Assembly (NCBI RefSeq): GCF_000771405.1
Contig: NZ_JDUI01000010.1
Location: 62,001 to 126,000, forward strand
Reading direction: 5' to 3'
Length of the DNA stretch: 64,000 nt
From: Bifidobacterium pullorum DSM 20433
GTDB lineage: Bacteria; Actinomycetota; Actinomycetes; Actinomycetales; Bifidobacteriaceae
Shown: positions 27,697 through 35,280 of the stretch, piece by piece
Numbering within the stretch: position 1 is the first letter of the stretch
How the letters are laid out: each line of letters opens with the position of its first letter
Translations under genes and position numbers: made by a program
Notes under the pieces: model-generated
What the model was told of the DNA's origin: nothing
Databases searched by the model: none
The model's input: only the letters and a program-made list of their open reading frames with translations

Positions 27697-29259
27697 ATGG
27701 CAATCACCCCGATCTGGCCCGAGGCCACGGCCGTCGACGCCGCCGGCGAACTGACGTTCCACGGGCGCACCGCATCGAGTCTGCTCGACGAGTTCGGCTC
27801 GCCGCTGTACCTGATCGACACCGATGAGGTGGCGGCACGAGCCCGCCGGTTCGTGAGGGCCGCAGCCGACGCGTTCCACAACACCACCACGCATGTGAGC
27901 TTCGCGGGCAAGGCGTTCCTGTCCAAGGAGGTGGTCCGCATCGTGACCGACGCGGGCATGCTCGTGGACACCTGCTCGATGGGCGAGATGCGCATAGCGC
28001 TCGCCGCCGGCGCCCCCGGACGCCGCCTGGTGCTGCACGGCAACAACAAGTCGGACGAGGAGATCGCGCTCGCCATCGAACAGGGGTTCGCCAAGATCGT
28101 GGTCGATTCGCCGGACGAGCCGGCCCGCATCGCCGCCATCGCCCGTAGGCTCGGCAAACGCGCCCGCGTCATGCTGCGCGTGACCGCCGGCATCCACGCG
28201 GGCGGACACGAGTTCATCTCCACCGCGCACGAGGACCAGAAATTCGGCGTGCCGCTGCTGCCTGCCGGCGCCGACGCCGCGGCGCTCGCCGTGCTCGACG
28301 ATTTGGGGGACATCACCCCGGCCGCGGCCAACGCGCGCGTGGTGCCCTCGGAAGGCGGGGAGTGCGAACTGCGCTACGACGTGCGCTATCCCTACGACCT
28401 GAAGGCCGAGGACGTGCCGGAATCCGATCGCGCGCTCGCCGCCGCGATGGAGATGGTGGCCGATGGTCCGGCGCTGGCGGTGCTCAAGGACATCCTCGCC
28501 CACGGCGACGAATTGGAACTGGTCGGCATCCACTCGCACATCGGCTCGCAGATCCATGACGCGGACGCGTTCGTGCAGGCCGCCAAGCGCATGATGCTGC
28601 TGCGCAAGACCTTCTACGCCACCGACGCCTACACGCTGCCCGAGGTCGATCTCGGCGGCGGCTATTCGGTGGCCTACACCGACGGCGAGGATTCGATGGA
28701 CATCGACGTGGAACTGCGTCGCCTCTCCGAGGCGGTGAGCGCCGTCAACCGCGCGTTCGGCATGCCGTCGCCGGTCATCTCCTTCGAGCCGGGCCGCTGG
28801 ATCGTGGCCCCGGCCGGCGTGACGCTGTACCGCGTCGGCACGATCAAGCCCGTGCACCTGCCCGAGGGCACGACCGACGCGGCGGGCGAACCGATCGCCG
28901 AACGCGTGTACGTATCGGTCGACGGCGGCATGAGCGACAACATCCGTCCGGCGTTGTACGGCGCGGATTACACGGCGCGTCTGGCGAACCGCGCAGGCGC
29001 GGCGCAGACCATGCTCGCGCGCGTGGTCGGCATGCACTGCGAATCCGGCGACATCATCGTGCACGAGTGCCGTCTGCCCTCCGATCTGCGTCGCGGCGAC
29101 ATACTGGCCGTACCGGTCACCGGCGCCTACGGGCGCACGATGGCCAGCAACTACAACCAGGCGCTCATCCCCGCGGTCGCGGCCGTGGCCGAATCCGGCG
29201 CACACCTGATGATGCGGCGGCAGACCGTGGACGACCTGCTCGCCCTCGACCTGGGCTGA
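27697..29259 (+). CDS. lysA: Diaminopimelate decarboxylase
   Basis: PLP-dependent enzyme that makes lysine from meso-diaminopimelate. The 520-residue protein has the PLP-lysine region THVSFAGKAFLSKEVVRI, IHSHIGSQIHDADAFVQAAKRMM, the phosphate-binding DLGGGYSVAY, SFEPGRWIVAPAG, and the C-terminal ESGDII, VTGAYGRTMASNYN. The ATG at 27697 has TTGGAGGACATT just upstream. Followed by hom and thrB, it forms an aspartate-family block, but a hairpin at 29302-29326 separates it from hom. Confidence 0.94.
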   Translation: MAITPIWPEATAVDAAGELTFHGRTASSLLDEFGSPLYLIDTDEVAARARRFVRAAADAFHNTTTHVSFAGKAFLSKEVVRIVTDAGMLVDTCSMGEMRIALAAGAPGRRLVLHGNNKSDEEIALAIEQGFAKIVVDSPDEPARIAAIARRLGKRARVMLRVTAGIHAGGHEFISTAHEDQKFGVPLLPAGADAAALAVLDDLGDITPAAANARVVPSEGGECELRYDVRYPYDLKAEDVPESDRALAAAMEMVADGPALAVLKDILAHGDELELVGIHSHIGSQIHDADAFVQAAKRMMLLRKTFYATDAYTLPEVDLGGGYSVAYTDGEDSMDIDVELRRLSEAVSAVNRAFGMPSPVISFEPGRWIVAPAGVTLYRVGTIKPVHLPEGTTDAAGEPIAERVYVSVDGGMSDNIRPALYGADYTARLANRAGAAQTMLARVVGMHCESGDIIVHECRLPSDLRRGDILAVPVTGAYGRTMASNYNQALIPAVAAVAESGAHLMMRRQTVDDLLALDLG

Positions 29260-29301
29260 GTCCGTGACCGTGAGCTCAGCCAACAACCGTATGGACGACC
29301 T

Positions 29302-29326
29302 GCCCGCCCCTCGATCCGGGGCGGGC
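29302..29326 (+). terminator. Hairpin after lysA
   Basis: A 9-bp GC stem (29302-29310 with 29318-29326) with a 7-nt loop and no U-tract. Confidence 0.5.
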
Positions 29327-29375
29327 CAAGCACGCCAAGTATGAGACGGCGGCGGCGCAAATCGCCGTCGTTCCG

Positions 29376-29381
29376 TACGAT
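29376..29381 (+). promoter_or_regulatory. Possible -10 box for hom
   Basis: TACGAT, 43 nt before the GTG start; leaves a short leader carrying the AAGGGAAGGA ribosome-binding site. Confidence 0.35.
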
Positions 29382-29424
29382 GGCAGAGGAAACCGCCGTC
29401 ATTTTCTCCAAGGGAAGGACACTC

Positions 29425-30735
29425 GTGGCACAGCACAATGAAGCCCCCATCCGCGTCGGACTGTTGGGCGCGGGCACCGTCGGATCGCAGACCGCACGTC
29501 TGCTCGTCGAACAGCGGGACGAGCTCTCCCAGCGCATCGGGCGCGACATCGAACTGGTCGGCGTGGCCTGCCTGGACCCGGACGAGGTGGACTTCCCGTG
29601 GATCGACCGGTCCCTGCTGACCTCCGACACCATGGCCGTGGCCACCAACGCGGACATCGTCATCGAACTGATCGGCGGCCTTGAACCGGCGCGCACCTTC
29701 GTGCTGGCCGCCATCGAATCCGGCGCGTCGGTGGTGACCGCCAACAAGGCGTTGCTGGCCAAGTACGGGCCCGAAATCTACCAGGCCGCCGCCGCCAAGG
29801 GCGTCGACATCTACTTCGAGGCAGCGGTCGGCGGCGCGATCCCGATCGTGCACCCGTTGCGCGAATCGCTGGTCGGCGACAAGATCACCAGCATGCTCGG
29901 CATCGTCAACGGCACCACCAACTACATCCTCGACGAGATGACCACCAAGGGTCTCGACTTCGACGTGGCGCTCCGTGACGCCCAGGCCAAGGGATACGCC
30001 GAAGCCGATCCGACCGGCGACATCGAGGGGCATGACGCGGCGAACAAGGCCGCCATCATGGCCACGCTTGGCTTCCACACCAACGTGGGCATCGACGACG
30101 TGACCGTCGAAGGCATCACCAAGGTCACCGCGGACGACATCGCCGCCGCCACCGCCGAACACAAGGTCGTCAAGCTGCTCGCCGTCGTGGAGAACGGCGA
30201 AGCCGGCGTCTCCGCGCGCGTCTACCCGGCCCTGATCGACGAAACCCATCCGCTCGCCTCCGTGCACGGCAGTTTCAACGCCGTGTTCGTCAAGGCCGAG
30301 GCCGCCGACGACCTGATGTTCTACGGGCGCGGCGCCGGCGGCGCACCCACCGCCTCCGCCGTGGTCGGCGACGTGGTCACCGTGGCCCGCCACATCACCC
30401 AAGGGTGCACCGGCCCGACCATCACGCTGTACAACGACCTGCCCAAGGCCCCGATCGAAGCGTCCAAGGCCGCGTTCGCCGTGCGGTTCGTCATCCACGA
30501 CAAGCCGGGCGTACTCGCCGCCATCGCGCAGGAGTTCGCCAAGCGCGGCGTGTCGATCAACGGCGTGAACCAGGACCTGAAGCCCACGCTGCACGAGCCG
30601 GGGTATTCGGGCGAACTGCAGCAGCTGCGCCTGGTGACCCATCTGACCGACGAGGTCACGCTGCGCGAAACCGTCAAGGCGGTCTGCGAACTCGACTTCG
30701 TCACTGGCAAGCCCTCCATCCTGCGCGTGCTGTAA
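29425..30735 (+). CDS. hom: Homoserine dehydrogenase
   Basis: 436-residue NAD(P)H-dependent enzyme reducing aspartate semialdehyde to homoserine, the branch point to threonine and methionine. The Rossmann motif RVGLLGAGTVGSQTARLL is at the N-terminus; NKALLAKYG, GGAIPIVHPLRESL, GIVNGTTNYILDEMTT and GYAEADPTGDIEGHDAANKAAIMA form the catalytic domain. A C-terminal ACT domain (from VRFVIHDKPGVLAAIAQEFAKRGVSI) suggests threonine feedback. I chose the GTG at 29425 because AAGGGAAGGACACTC precedes it; an ATG at 29380 lacks a site. Confidence 0.94.
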   Translation: MAQHNEAPIRVGLLGAGTVGSQTARLLVEQRDELSQRIGRDIELVGVACLDPDEVDFPWIDRSLLTSDTMAVATNADIVIELIGGLEPARTFVLAAIESGASVVTANKALLAKYGPEIYQAAAAKGVDIYFEAAVGGAIPIVHPLRESLVGDKITSMLGIVNGTTNYILDEMTTKGLDFDVALRDAQAKGYAEADPTGDIEGHDAANKAAIMATLGFHTNVGIDDVTVEGITKVTADDIAAATAEHKVVKLLAVVENGEAGVSARVYPALIDETHPLASVHGSFNAVFVKAEAADDLMFYGRGAGGAPTASAVVGDVVTVARHITQGCTGPTITLYNDLPKAPIEASKAAFAVRFVIHDKPGVLAAIAQEFAKRGVSINGVNQDLKPTLHEPGYSGELQQLRLVTHLTDEVTLRETVKAVCELDFVTGKPSILRVL

Positions 30736-30745
30736 CCCACGGCAC

Positions 30746-30791
30746 GGCCGCCCCGCCACGGTCCAGCGAACGGCGCGGAAGCGGGGCGGCC
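30746..30791 (+). terminator. Hairpin between hom and thrB
   Basis: An 11-bp GC-rich stem (30746-30756 with 30781-30791) with a 24-nt loop. It lies within a likely operon, so it may be an attenuator or an mRNA-processing stem. Confidence 0.4.
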
Positions 30792-30845
30792 CGTCGAATC
30801 CCGAACCGGGCCCTCCCGATACCCAGTCCACGTAAGGAGCACGTC

Positions 30846-31907
30846 ATGAATCCTGTGACACACCGTGTACACGTTCGTGTGCCCGCAACCAGCGCGAACC
30901 TCGGGTCGGGGTTCGATACGGTGGGCCTGGCCCTCGACTACCACGATGAGCTCATCTTCACGCTGAGCGATGATCCGGCCGACACCGAAGCACACGTGAT
31001 CATCGAAGGCGAGGGCGCGGACACGCTGCCGCGCGACGAGACGCATCTGGTCGTCGCCACCTTCCGCCGCGCCTGCCGCACCTTCGGCCTGGGGCGGCTC
31101 GGGTTCACGCTCGAGGCGCACAACCACATCCCGCAGGCGCGCGGCATGGGCTCCTCCGCCGAGGCCATCGTGGCCGGCATCGCCGCGGCGGCCGCCTTCG
31201 CGCAGGACGGCGAACTCAACCGTTCCGCCATCTTCGACCTGGCCGCCACCATCGAGGGGCATCCCGACAACGTGGCCCCGGCCGTGTTCGGTGGACTGAC
31301 CGTGTCCTGGGACTTCTCCACGGCCGAGGGCGTCGGCTCCGTGCCGATTCCCGGCGGCGAACCGCTGCACGGCGGGTTCCACACCGTCAACTATCCGGTC
31401 GACCCGGCCATCACCGCCGCCGTGTTCGTACCGGACTACGAGCTGTCCACCGAGAAGGCGCGGCAGGCGCTGCCCGCGCAGCTGCCCTACCGCGACGCCG
31501 TCTACAACGTCTCGCGCGTTGGCCTGCTGCCCGCGGCCATGAACCCCGGGTCGCTGGCTGCGGCCACCACCTCGGGGGGCACCGTCGACGCGGACGGGAA
31601 GGCGCCGGCCATGCCGGGCGCGCTTGCGGCCACGGCGAACACGCTGCTGTACGCGGCCACGCAGGACAAGCTGCATCAGCCATATCGCGCCGCGCTGATG
31701 GAACCCTCGTGGAATCTGATCGAACGCTTCCGCTCGCACGGCTACGCGGCCGCCGTCTCCGGCGCCGGACCGTGCGTGCTCGTGCTGCATTACGGTGACG
31801 CGCGCGGCCCCATCGACGCCATCGCCGCCGACGACTTGACCTCCGGCCACTGGCGCGTGCTCCATTTGCCGATTGACACCGCCGGCGTCACCGTCGAACG
31901 CGGCTGA
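30846..31907 (+). CDS. thrB: Homoserine kinase
   Basis: 353-residue GHMP kinase that phosphorylates homoserine on the way to threonine. Motif 1 is VRVPATSANLGSGFDTVGLALDYHDEL; motif 2 is the ATP loop IPQARGMGSSAEAIVAGIAAA; motif 3 is AAVSGAGPCVLVL. GTAAGGAGCACGTC precedes the ATG. It follows hom by 110 nt and is probably co-transcribed with it. thrC is not in the window. Confidence 0.95.
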   Translation: MNPVTHRVHVRVPATSANLGSGFDTVGLALDYHDELIFTLSDDPADTEAHVIIEGEGADTLPRDETHLVVATFRRACRTFGLGRLGFTLEAHNHIPQARGMGSSAEAIVAGIAAAAAFAQDGELNRSAIFDLAATIEGHPDNVAPAVFGGLTVSWDFSTAEGVGSVPIPGGEPLHGGFHTVNYPVDPAITAAVFVPDYELSTEKARQALPAQLPYRDAVYNVSRVGLLPAAMNPGSLAAATTSGGTVDADGKAPAMPGALAATANTLLYAATQDKLHQPYRAALMEPSWNLIERFRSHGYAAAVSGAGPCVLVLHYGDARGPIDAIAADDLTSGHWRVLHLPIDTAGVTVERG

Positions 31908-31923
31908 TTCCCCGATTTTCACC

Positions 31924-32056
31924 TTAGTAGGCACTTTGGGCGTTTAGTAGGCGCATGGGACGCGATGCTGCCGGAGAGAAATCGCGGAATAGCAAGCATG
32001 TTGTGTTGTGGAGCATGGCGCAAGGTGCCTACTTTTCAATAAAAGTGCCTACTTAA
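31924..32056. repeat. 133-bp element with nested inverted TTAGTAGGCAC repeats
   Basis: Two forward copies of the motif (31924-31937 and 31944-31956) face two reverse copies (32022-32036 and 32041-32056), so outer pairs with outer and inner with inner. The spacer has no coding potential. It lies between thrB and the Maf-Nudix gene. It resembles a miniature mobile element or a structured RNA. Confidence 0.7.
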
Positions 32057-32063
32057 CACGTAG

Positions 32064-32090
32064 TGTTGCGCAGAGGTTCGCTGCGCAACA
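32064..32090 (+). terminator. Hairpin TGTTGCGCAG/CTGCGCAACA
   Basis: A perfect 10-bp stem with a 7-nt loop directly after the inverted-repeat element; it may terminate the thrB transcript. No U-tract. Confidence 0.45.
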
Positions 32091-32160
32091 GAGCATTGGC
32101 CAATGTCGGCATGGTCAACAACGGGTGAAGTCTTCACCAGCGGCCGCCACTCGTGTGCGG

Positions 32161-32166
32161 TACAGT
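32161..32166 (+). promoter_or_regulatory. -10 box of a probable leaderless promoter for maf-nudix
   Basis: TACAGT, exactly 7 nt before the ATG at 32174, with no Shine-Dalgarno. Confidence 0.55.
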
Positions 32167-32173
32167 GGGCGGT

Positions 32174-33727
32174 ATGACGATTCCGCTGATTCTCGCCTCG
32201 AAATCCATGCCGCGTCGCAACGTGCTCAATTCGGCCGGCGTCTGCCCGACCATCCGAGTCTCGCATGTCGACGAGCCGGCCGCACTCGAACGTGCCGCCG
32301 CACAGGCCGGTGTGACGGTCGATGAGCTGAGTGTGAACCAGCGGGTCATGATTCTGGCCGAGGCCAAGGCCCAGGCCGTGCATCAGGCCTACCGGAACGT
32401 GGCCGATACGGCCGCCGCCGCAACCGGCCAACGGGTGACCGCCTATCCGCTCAAAGCCACAGGGGAGGGCGATGCGGGTTCGGGTCCCTCATCACCCGAT
32501 TCGACCGCTGTCTCGGCTTCCGCGTCCCTGGCGTCCGGCGTTACCGGCGGCAAGGCCTCCGACATCACCCGCGATTTCTCCGGTGTGGATGTGCCCATAA
32601 CCGTGGAGCCGATTAATGCGCCCGCATGCGGCGCTGAATCCCTTGGCATCACCGCGGATGGCGACGTCGTCCCCGCTGCGGCCGATGGATCCGCAAACGC
32701 GGCATCCGCGCCGGTCGCCCCCGGCCTGACCACCGCCGCGGTCGGCCCGCTGATCCTGGGCTGCGATTCGATCTTCCTGTTCAACGGCGAATGCCATGGC
32801 AAGCCCCATAGCGTCGAGGTGGCACGTGAGCGGCTCAAGGCCATGCGCGGCCACAGCGGCGAGCTGTGGACCGGGCACTGCCTGATCGACTTCGCCACCG
32901 GGCGCGTGACCCGCGGCGCCAGCCACGCCATCGTGCATTTCAGCGACTACTCCGATGATGACATCGAACGCTACATCGCCACCGGCGAACCGTTGGAGGT
33001 GGCCGGCTCCTTCACGTTGGAGGGGTTCGGCGGCGCGTTCATCGATGGCATCGAGGGCGATCCGCATGGCATCATCGGCCTGAGCCTGCCGCTGGCGCGC
33101 CGTCTGGCCGCCGAGCTGGGCGTGGCCTGGACGGACCTGTGGAACGTGGCGCGCGGCAGCCATGAGCCGGCCGCGAAATCCGAGGGTGTGACCAGCAGCG
33201 CCGCCGGGTCGGTGCCGCCCAAGGAGAACGTGCACCAGCCGGGCGACGGCTGGATCGACTGCAACTGCGGCCGCCGGCACTGGGGGCTCAACGGCGCTTC
33301 CGGCGTGCTGCTGGCCCGCCGCGACCTCGCCACCGGCAAGGTGACGCATGTGGTGATGCAGCATCGCGCGCTATGGAGCGCGGAGGGCGGCACCTGGGGC
33401 ATTCCGGGCGGTGCCACGGCCGACGGCGAGAACGCCATCGAGGGCGCGCTGCGCGAAAGCTACGAGGAGGCGAACATCACCCCCGAGGACATCGAGGTGG
33501 TCGGCACCTACCGCGAGGACCATGGCAACTGGGCCTACACCACCGTGTTCGCGTTCGAGAAGCCCGGCCACACGGTCACACCGCGGGCCAATGACGACGA
33601 GAGCATGGAGATTGAATGGGTGCCGATCGACGAGGTGACCGATCGCAAGCTGCTGACCGCCATGCGCACCGACTGGCCGAACTTCCGCGCGCGGTTGGAC
33701 GCGATCGCCGAGGAAGCCGCACGATGA
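32174..33727 (+). CDS. Maf nucleotide pyrophosphatase-Nudix hydrolase fusion
   Basis: 517 residues, two hydrolase domains. Residues 1-325 are Maf-like (house-cleaning pyrophosphatase): PLILASKSMPRRNVL, EAKAQAV, LILGCDSIFLFNGECHGKP, VAGSFTLEGFGGAFIDGIEGDPHGIIGLSLP. A non-conserved, Ser/Ala/Gly-rich insert at about 78-190 splits the Maf fold. Residues 355-517 are a Nudix domain with box GGATADGENAIEGALRESYEEANI (412-434), close to GX5EX7REUXEEXGU but with Asn for the final Gly. A Cys-His segment (CNCGRRHWG) precedes it. Both domains act on nucleotides, so sanitation of modified NTPs is likely. Its stop overlaps the start of the LacI-type gene (ATGA), implying coupling. Confidence 0.88.
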   Translation: MTIPLILASKSMPRRNVLNSAGVCPTIRVSHVDEPAALERAAAQAGVTVDELSVNQRVMILAEAKAQAVHQAYRNVADTAAAATGQRVTAYPLKATGEGDAGSGPSSPDSTAVSASASLASGVTGGKASDITRDFSGVDVPITVEPINAPACGAESLGITADGDVVPAAADGSANAASAPVAPGLTTAAVGPLILGCDSIFLFNGECHGKPHSVEVARERLKAMRGHSGELWTGHCLIDFATGRVTRGASHAIVHFSDYSDDDIERYIATGEPLEVAGSFTLEGFGGAFIDGIEGDPHGIIGLSLPLARRLAAELGVAWTDLWNVARGSHEPAAKSEGVTSSAAGSVPPKENVHQPGDGWIDCNCGRRHWGLNGASGVLLARRDLATGKVTHVVMQHRALWSAEGGTWGIPGGATADGENAIEGALRESYEEANITPEDIEVVGTYREDHGNWAYTTVFAFEKPGHTVTPRANDDESMEIEWVPIDEVTDRKLLTAMRTDWPNFRARLDAIAEEAAR

Positions 33728-34839
33728 CGGCGGCCAAGGGCAGGGGCGGCAAACGCCCGTCGATGTTCGAAGTGGCCAAGCTGGCCGGTGTGAGCCACCA
33801 GACCGTCTCCCGCGTGATCAACCATTCCCCGGACGTCTCGGAGGCCACGCGCGCCAAGGTGCAGGCCGCCATCGACCGTCTGGGCTACCGTCCGAGCAAC
33901 TCCGCCCGCGCGCTCGCGTCTCAGCGCTCGCGCACGATCGGCCTGATCGCCGGCGGTCTGCGGTTCTTCGGCCCGATCTCGGCCATCTCCTCGATCGAGA
34001 CGATGGCCCGCGCCCACGAGCTGTTCATGTCCGTCATGCTGGTGCATGAGGCGTATTGTTCGCAGAAGGATTTCGAGGCGCTGTGCGACACGTTCGACGA
34101 GCAGAACGTGGACGCGTTCATATTCCTGGCCCCCACCGACGCCATGTTCTCGGCCGCCTGCCATGCGCCGGTGCAGCAGCCGTGCGTGCTGATCACGTCG
34201 ACGCATGGTGCGGTGGACATCCGCACGGCCATGTCCGCGATTCGTCCCGCGAGTCAGCGCAAGGTGGCGCTGGTGGGCATCGACCAGTGGGGGGCGATGG
34301 CCGAAGTGATGAGGCTGGTGGTGGAATACGGGCATCGCCGCGCGCTGTATTTCGCGGGTCCGCAGGAGTGGCGCGACGCGGGGACGCGACTGGCGGCCTG
34401 GCGGCAGCTGTGCGCGGAACACTCCGTGGAGTGCGTGGTCGCGCAGTGCGAGTCCTGGGAATCGACCGAGGCGTACATGCGGATGAACCATGTGCTTGAG
34501 GATTTCGGCAGCCGTGGCGCCGCCTTGCCCTCCGTGGTGGTGACGGCGAACGACAGCCAGGCGGTGGGCGTGATGCGCGCGCTGCACGAGCATAGGTTGC
34601 GGATCCCGCAGGATGTGAGTTTGGTGGGCTTCGACGATATGCCCGCGATGGATAACATGCTCCCGCCGCTGACCACGGTGCGTCCCGATTTCGAACAGTT
34701 GGGCGTGGCCGCGATGAAACAGGTGCTGCATCTGTTGGGCGAGGGGCCGGAGCCGACGTTCACGGCGGCCTCGCATGGCGTGGGGTTGGTACCGGCGAAG
34801 GTGATGCTGCGCAATTCGTTGGGGCCGGTCGGGCGCTGA
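33724..34839 (+). CDS. LacI-family transcriptional regulator
   Basis: 371 residues. The N-terminal HTH SMFEVAKLAGVSHQTVSRVINHSPDVSEATRAKVQAAIDRLGYRPSNSARAL and hinge are typical; the rest is a periplasmic-binding-protein-like sensor (TIGLIAGGLRFFGPISAISSIE ... PSVVVTANDSQAVGVMRALHEHRLRIPQDVSLVGFDDMP ... LTTVRPDFEQLGVAAMKQVL). It is immediately upstream of araBDA, which has a LacI-type operator at its promoter, so it is the natural candidate arabinose repressor. The start is fixed by the ATGA overlap with the upstream gene. Confidence 0.9.
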   Translation: MTAAKGRGGKRPSMFEVAKLAGVSHQTVSRVINHSPDVSEATRAKVQAAIDRLGYRPSNSARALASQRSRTIGLIAGGLRFFGPISAISSIETMARAHELFMSVMLVHEAYCSQKDFEALCDTFDEQNVDAFIFLAPTDAMFSAACHAPVQQPCVLITSTHGAVDIRTAMSAIRPASQRKVALVGIDQWGAMAEVMRLVVEYGHRRALYFAGPQEWRDAGTRLAAWRQLCAEHSVECVVAQCESWESTEAYMRMNHVLEDFGSRGAALPSVVVTANDSQAVGVMRALHEHRLRIPQDVSLVGFDDMPAMDNMLPPLTTVRPDFEQLGVAAMKQVLHLLGEGPEPTFTAASHGVGLVPAKVMLRNSLGPVGR

Positions 34840-34946
34840 GAACGACGAGGTTCGTTGCCTGTTGGTCGTTGGCCGTTGGTCGTTATGACGACTCGCCTTT
34901 ATGTCGGCACGCTCTCCGGCGGTCGATGCCTGTCATACGGGTTGCG

Positions 34947-34974
34947 CGTGTTGTCGCGACCGTGCGACAACACG
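34947..34974 (+). terminator. Hairpin after the LacI-family gene
   Basis: A perfect 11-bp stem (34947-34957 with 34964-34974) with a 6-nt loop and no U-tract. It lies in the 441-nt gap before araB, which otherwise holds no gene, only short GTTGGTCGTT direct repeats near 34860-34885 and the ara promoter. Confidence 0.5.
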
Positions 34975-35135
34975 GCACTGGGGGAGGGTGGATGGAGTAT
35001 GTGTTGTCGCATGTTGGTCGGACTGTGATGCAACTGCTGCTGGCGGTGTTTGGTGCGTGTCGACAACGGATTCACGGTGTTGGGCCGGTGTCGGAAGAGT
35101 TACTTTTACAACGATGAAATAAGACACTCGGACGC

Positions 35136-35164
35136 TTGAGATTAGCGGGGTTGCCGCGTATAAT
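35136..35164 (+). promoter_or_regulatory. araBDA promoter
   Basis: TTGAGA (35136-35141), a 17-bp spacer and TATAAT (35159-35164): close to the vegetative consensus. The predicted start is near 35171, just before the operator. Confidence 0.8.
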
Positions 35165-35177
35165 CTGAACTACAAAT

Positions 35178-35191
35178 TGTGAGCGCTAACA
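35178..35191 (+). promoter_or_regulatory. LacI-family operator at the ara promoter
   Basis: TGTGAGCGCTAACA is a near-perfect 14-bp palindrome centred on GCGC, directly downstream of the start site, a position suited to repression by roadblock. A weaker related site, TGTTAACGTTCTCG, lies at 35211-35224. Confidence 0.75.
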
Positions 35192-35280
35192 GTGGCCGAT
35201 GAAGGCGGTTGTTAACGTTCTCGGAAAAGGATTGCAGCGGACGGTACGGGCCGGCCGGGCAGGGTAAGGAGTCCACCACC

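Noticed and set aside
27475..30831. 1118-codon open frame on the minus strand across argS end, lysA and hom
   Set aside because: Antisense shadow of three real genes; no domain, biased composition and no ribosome-binding site.
34869..35117. 82-codon open frame before araB
   Set aside because: It is rich in rare-looking Arg/Cys/Val runs, has no ribosome-binding site, spans the LacI-gene hairpin and ends before the ara promoter.
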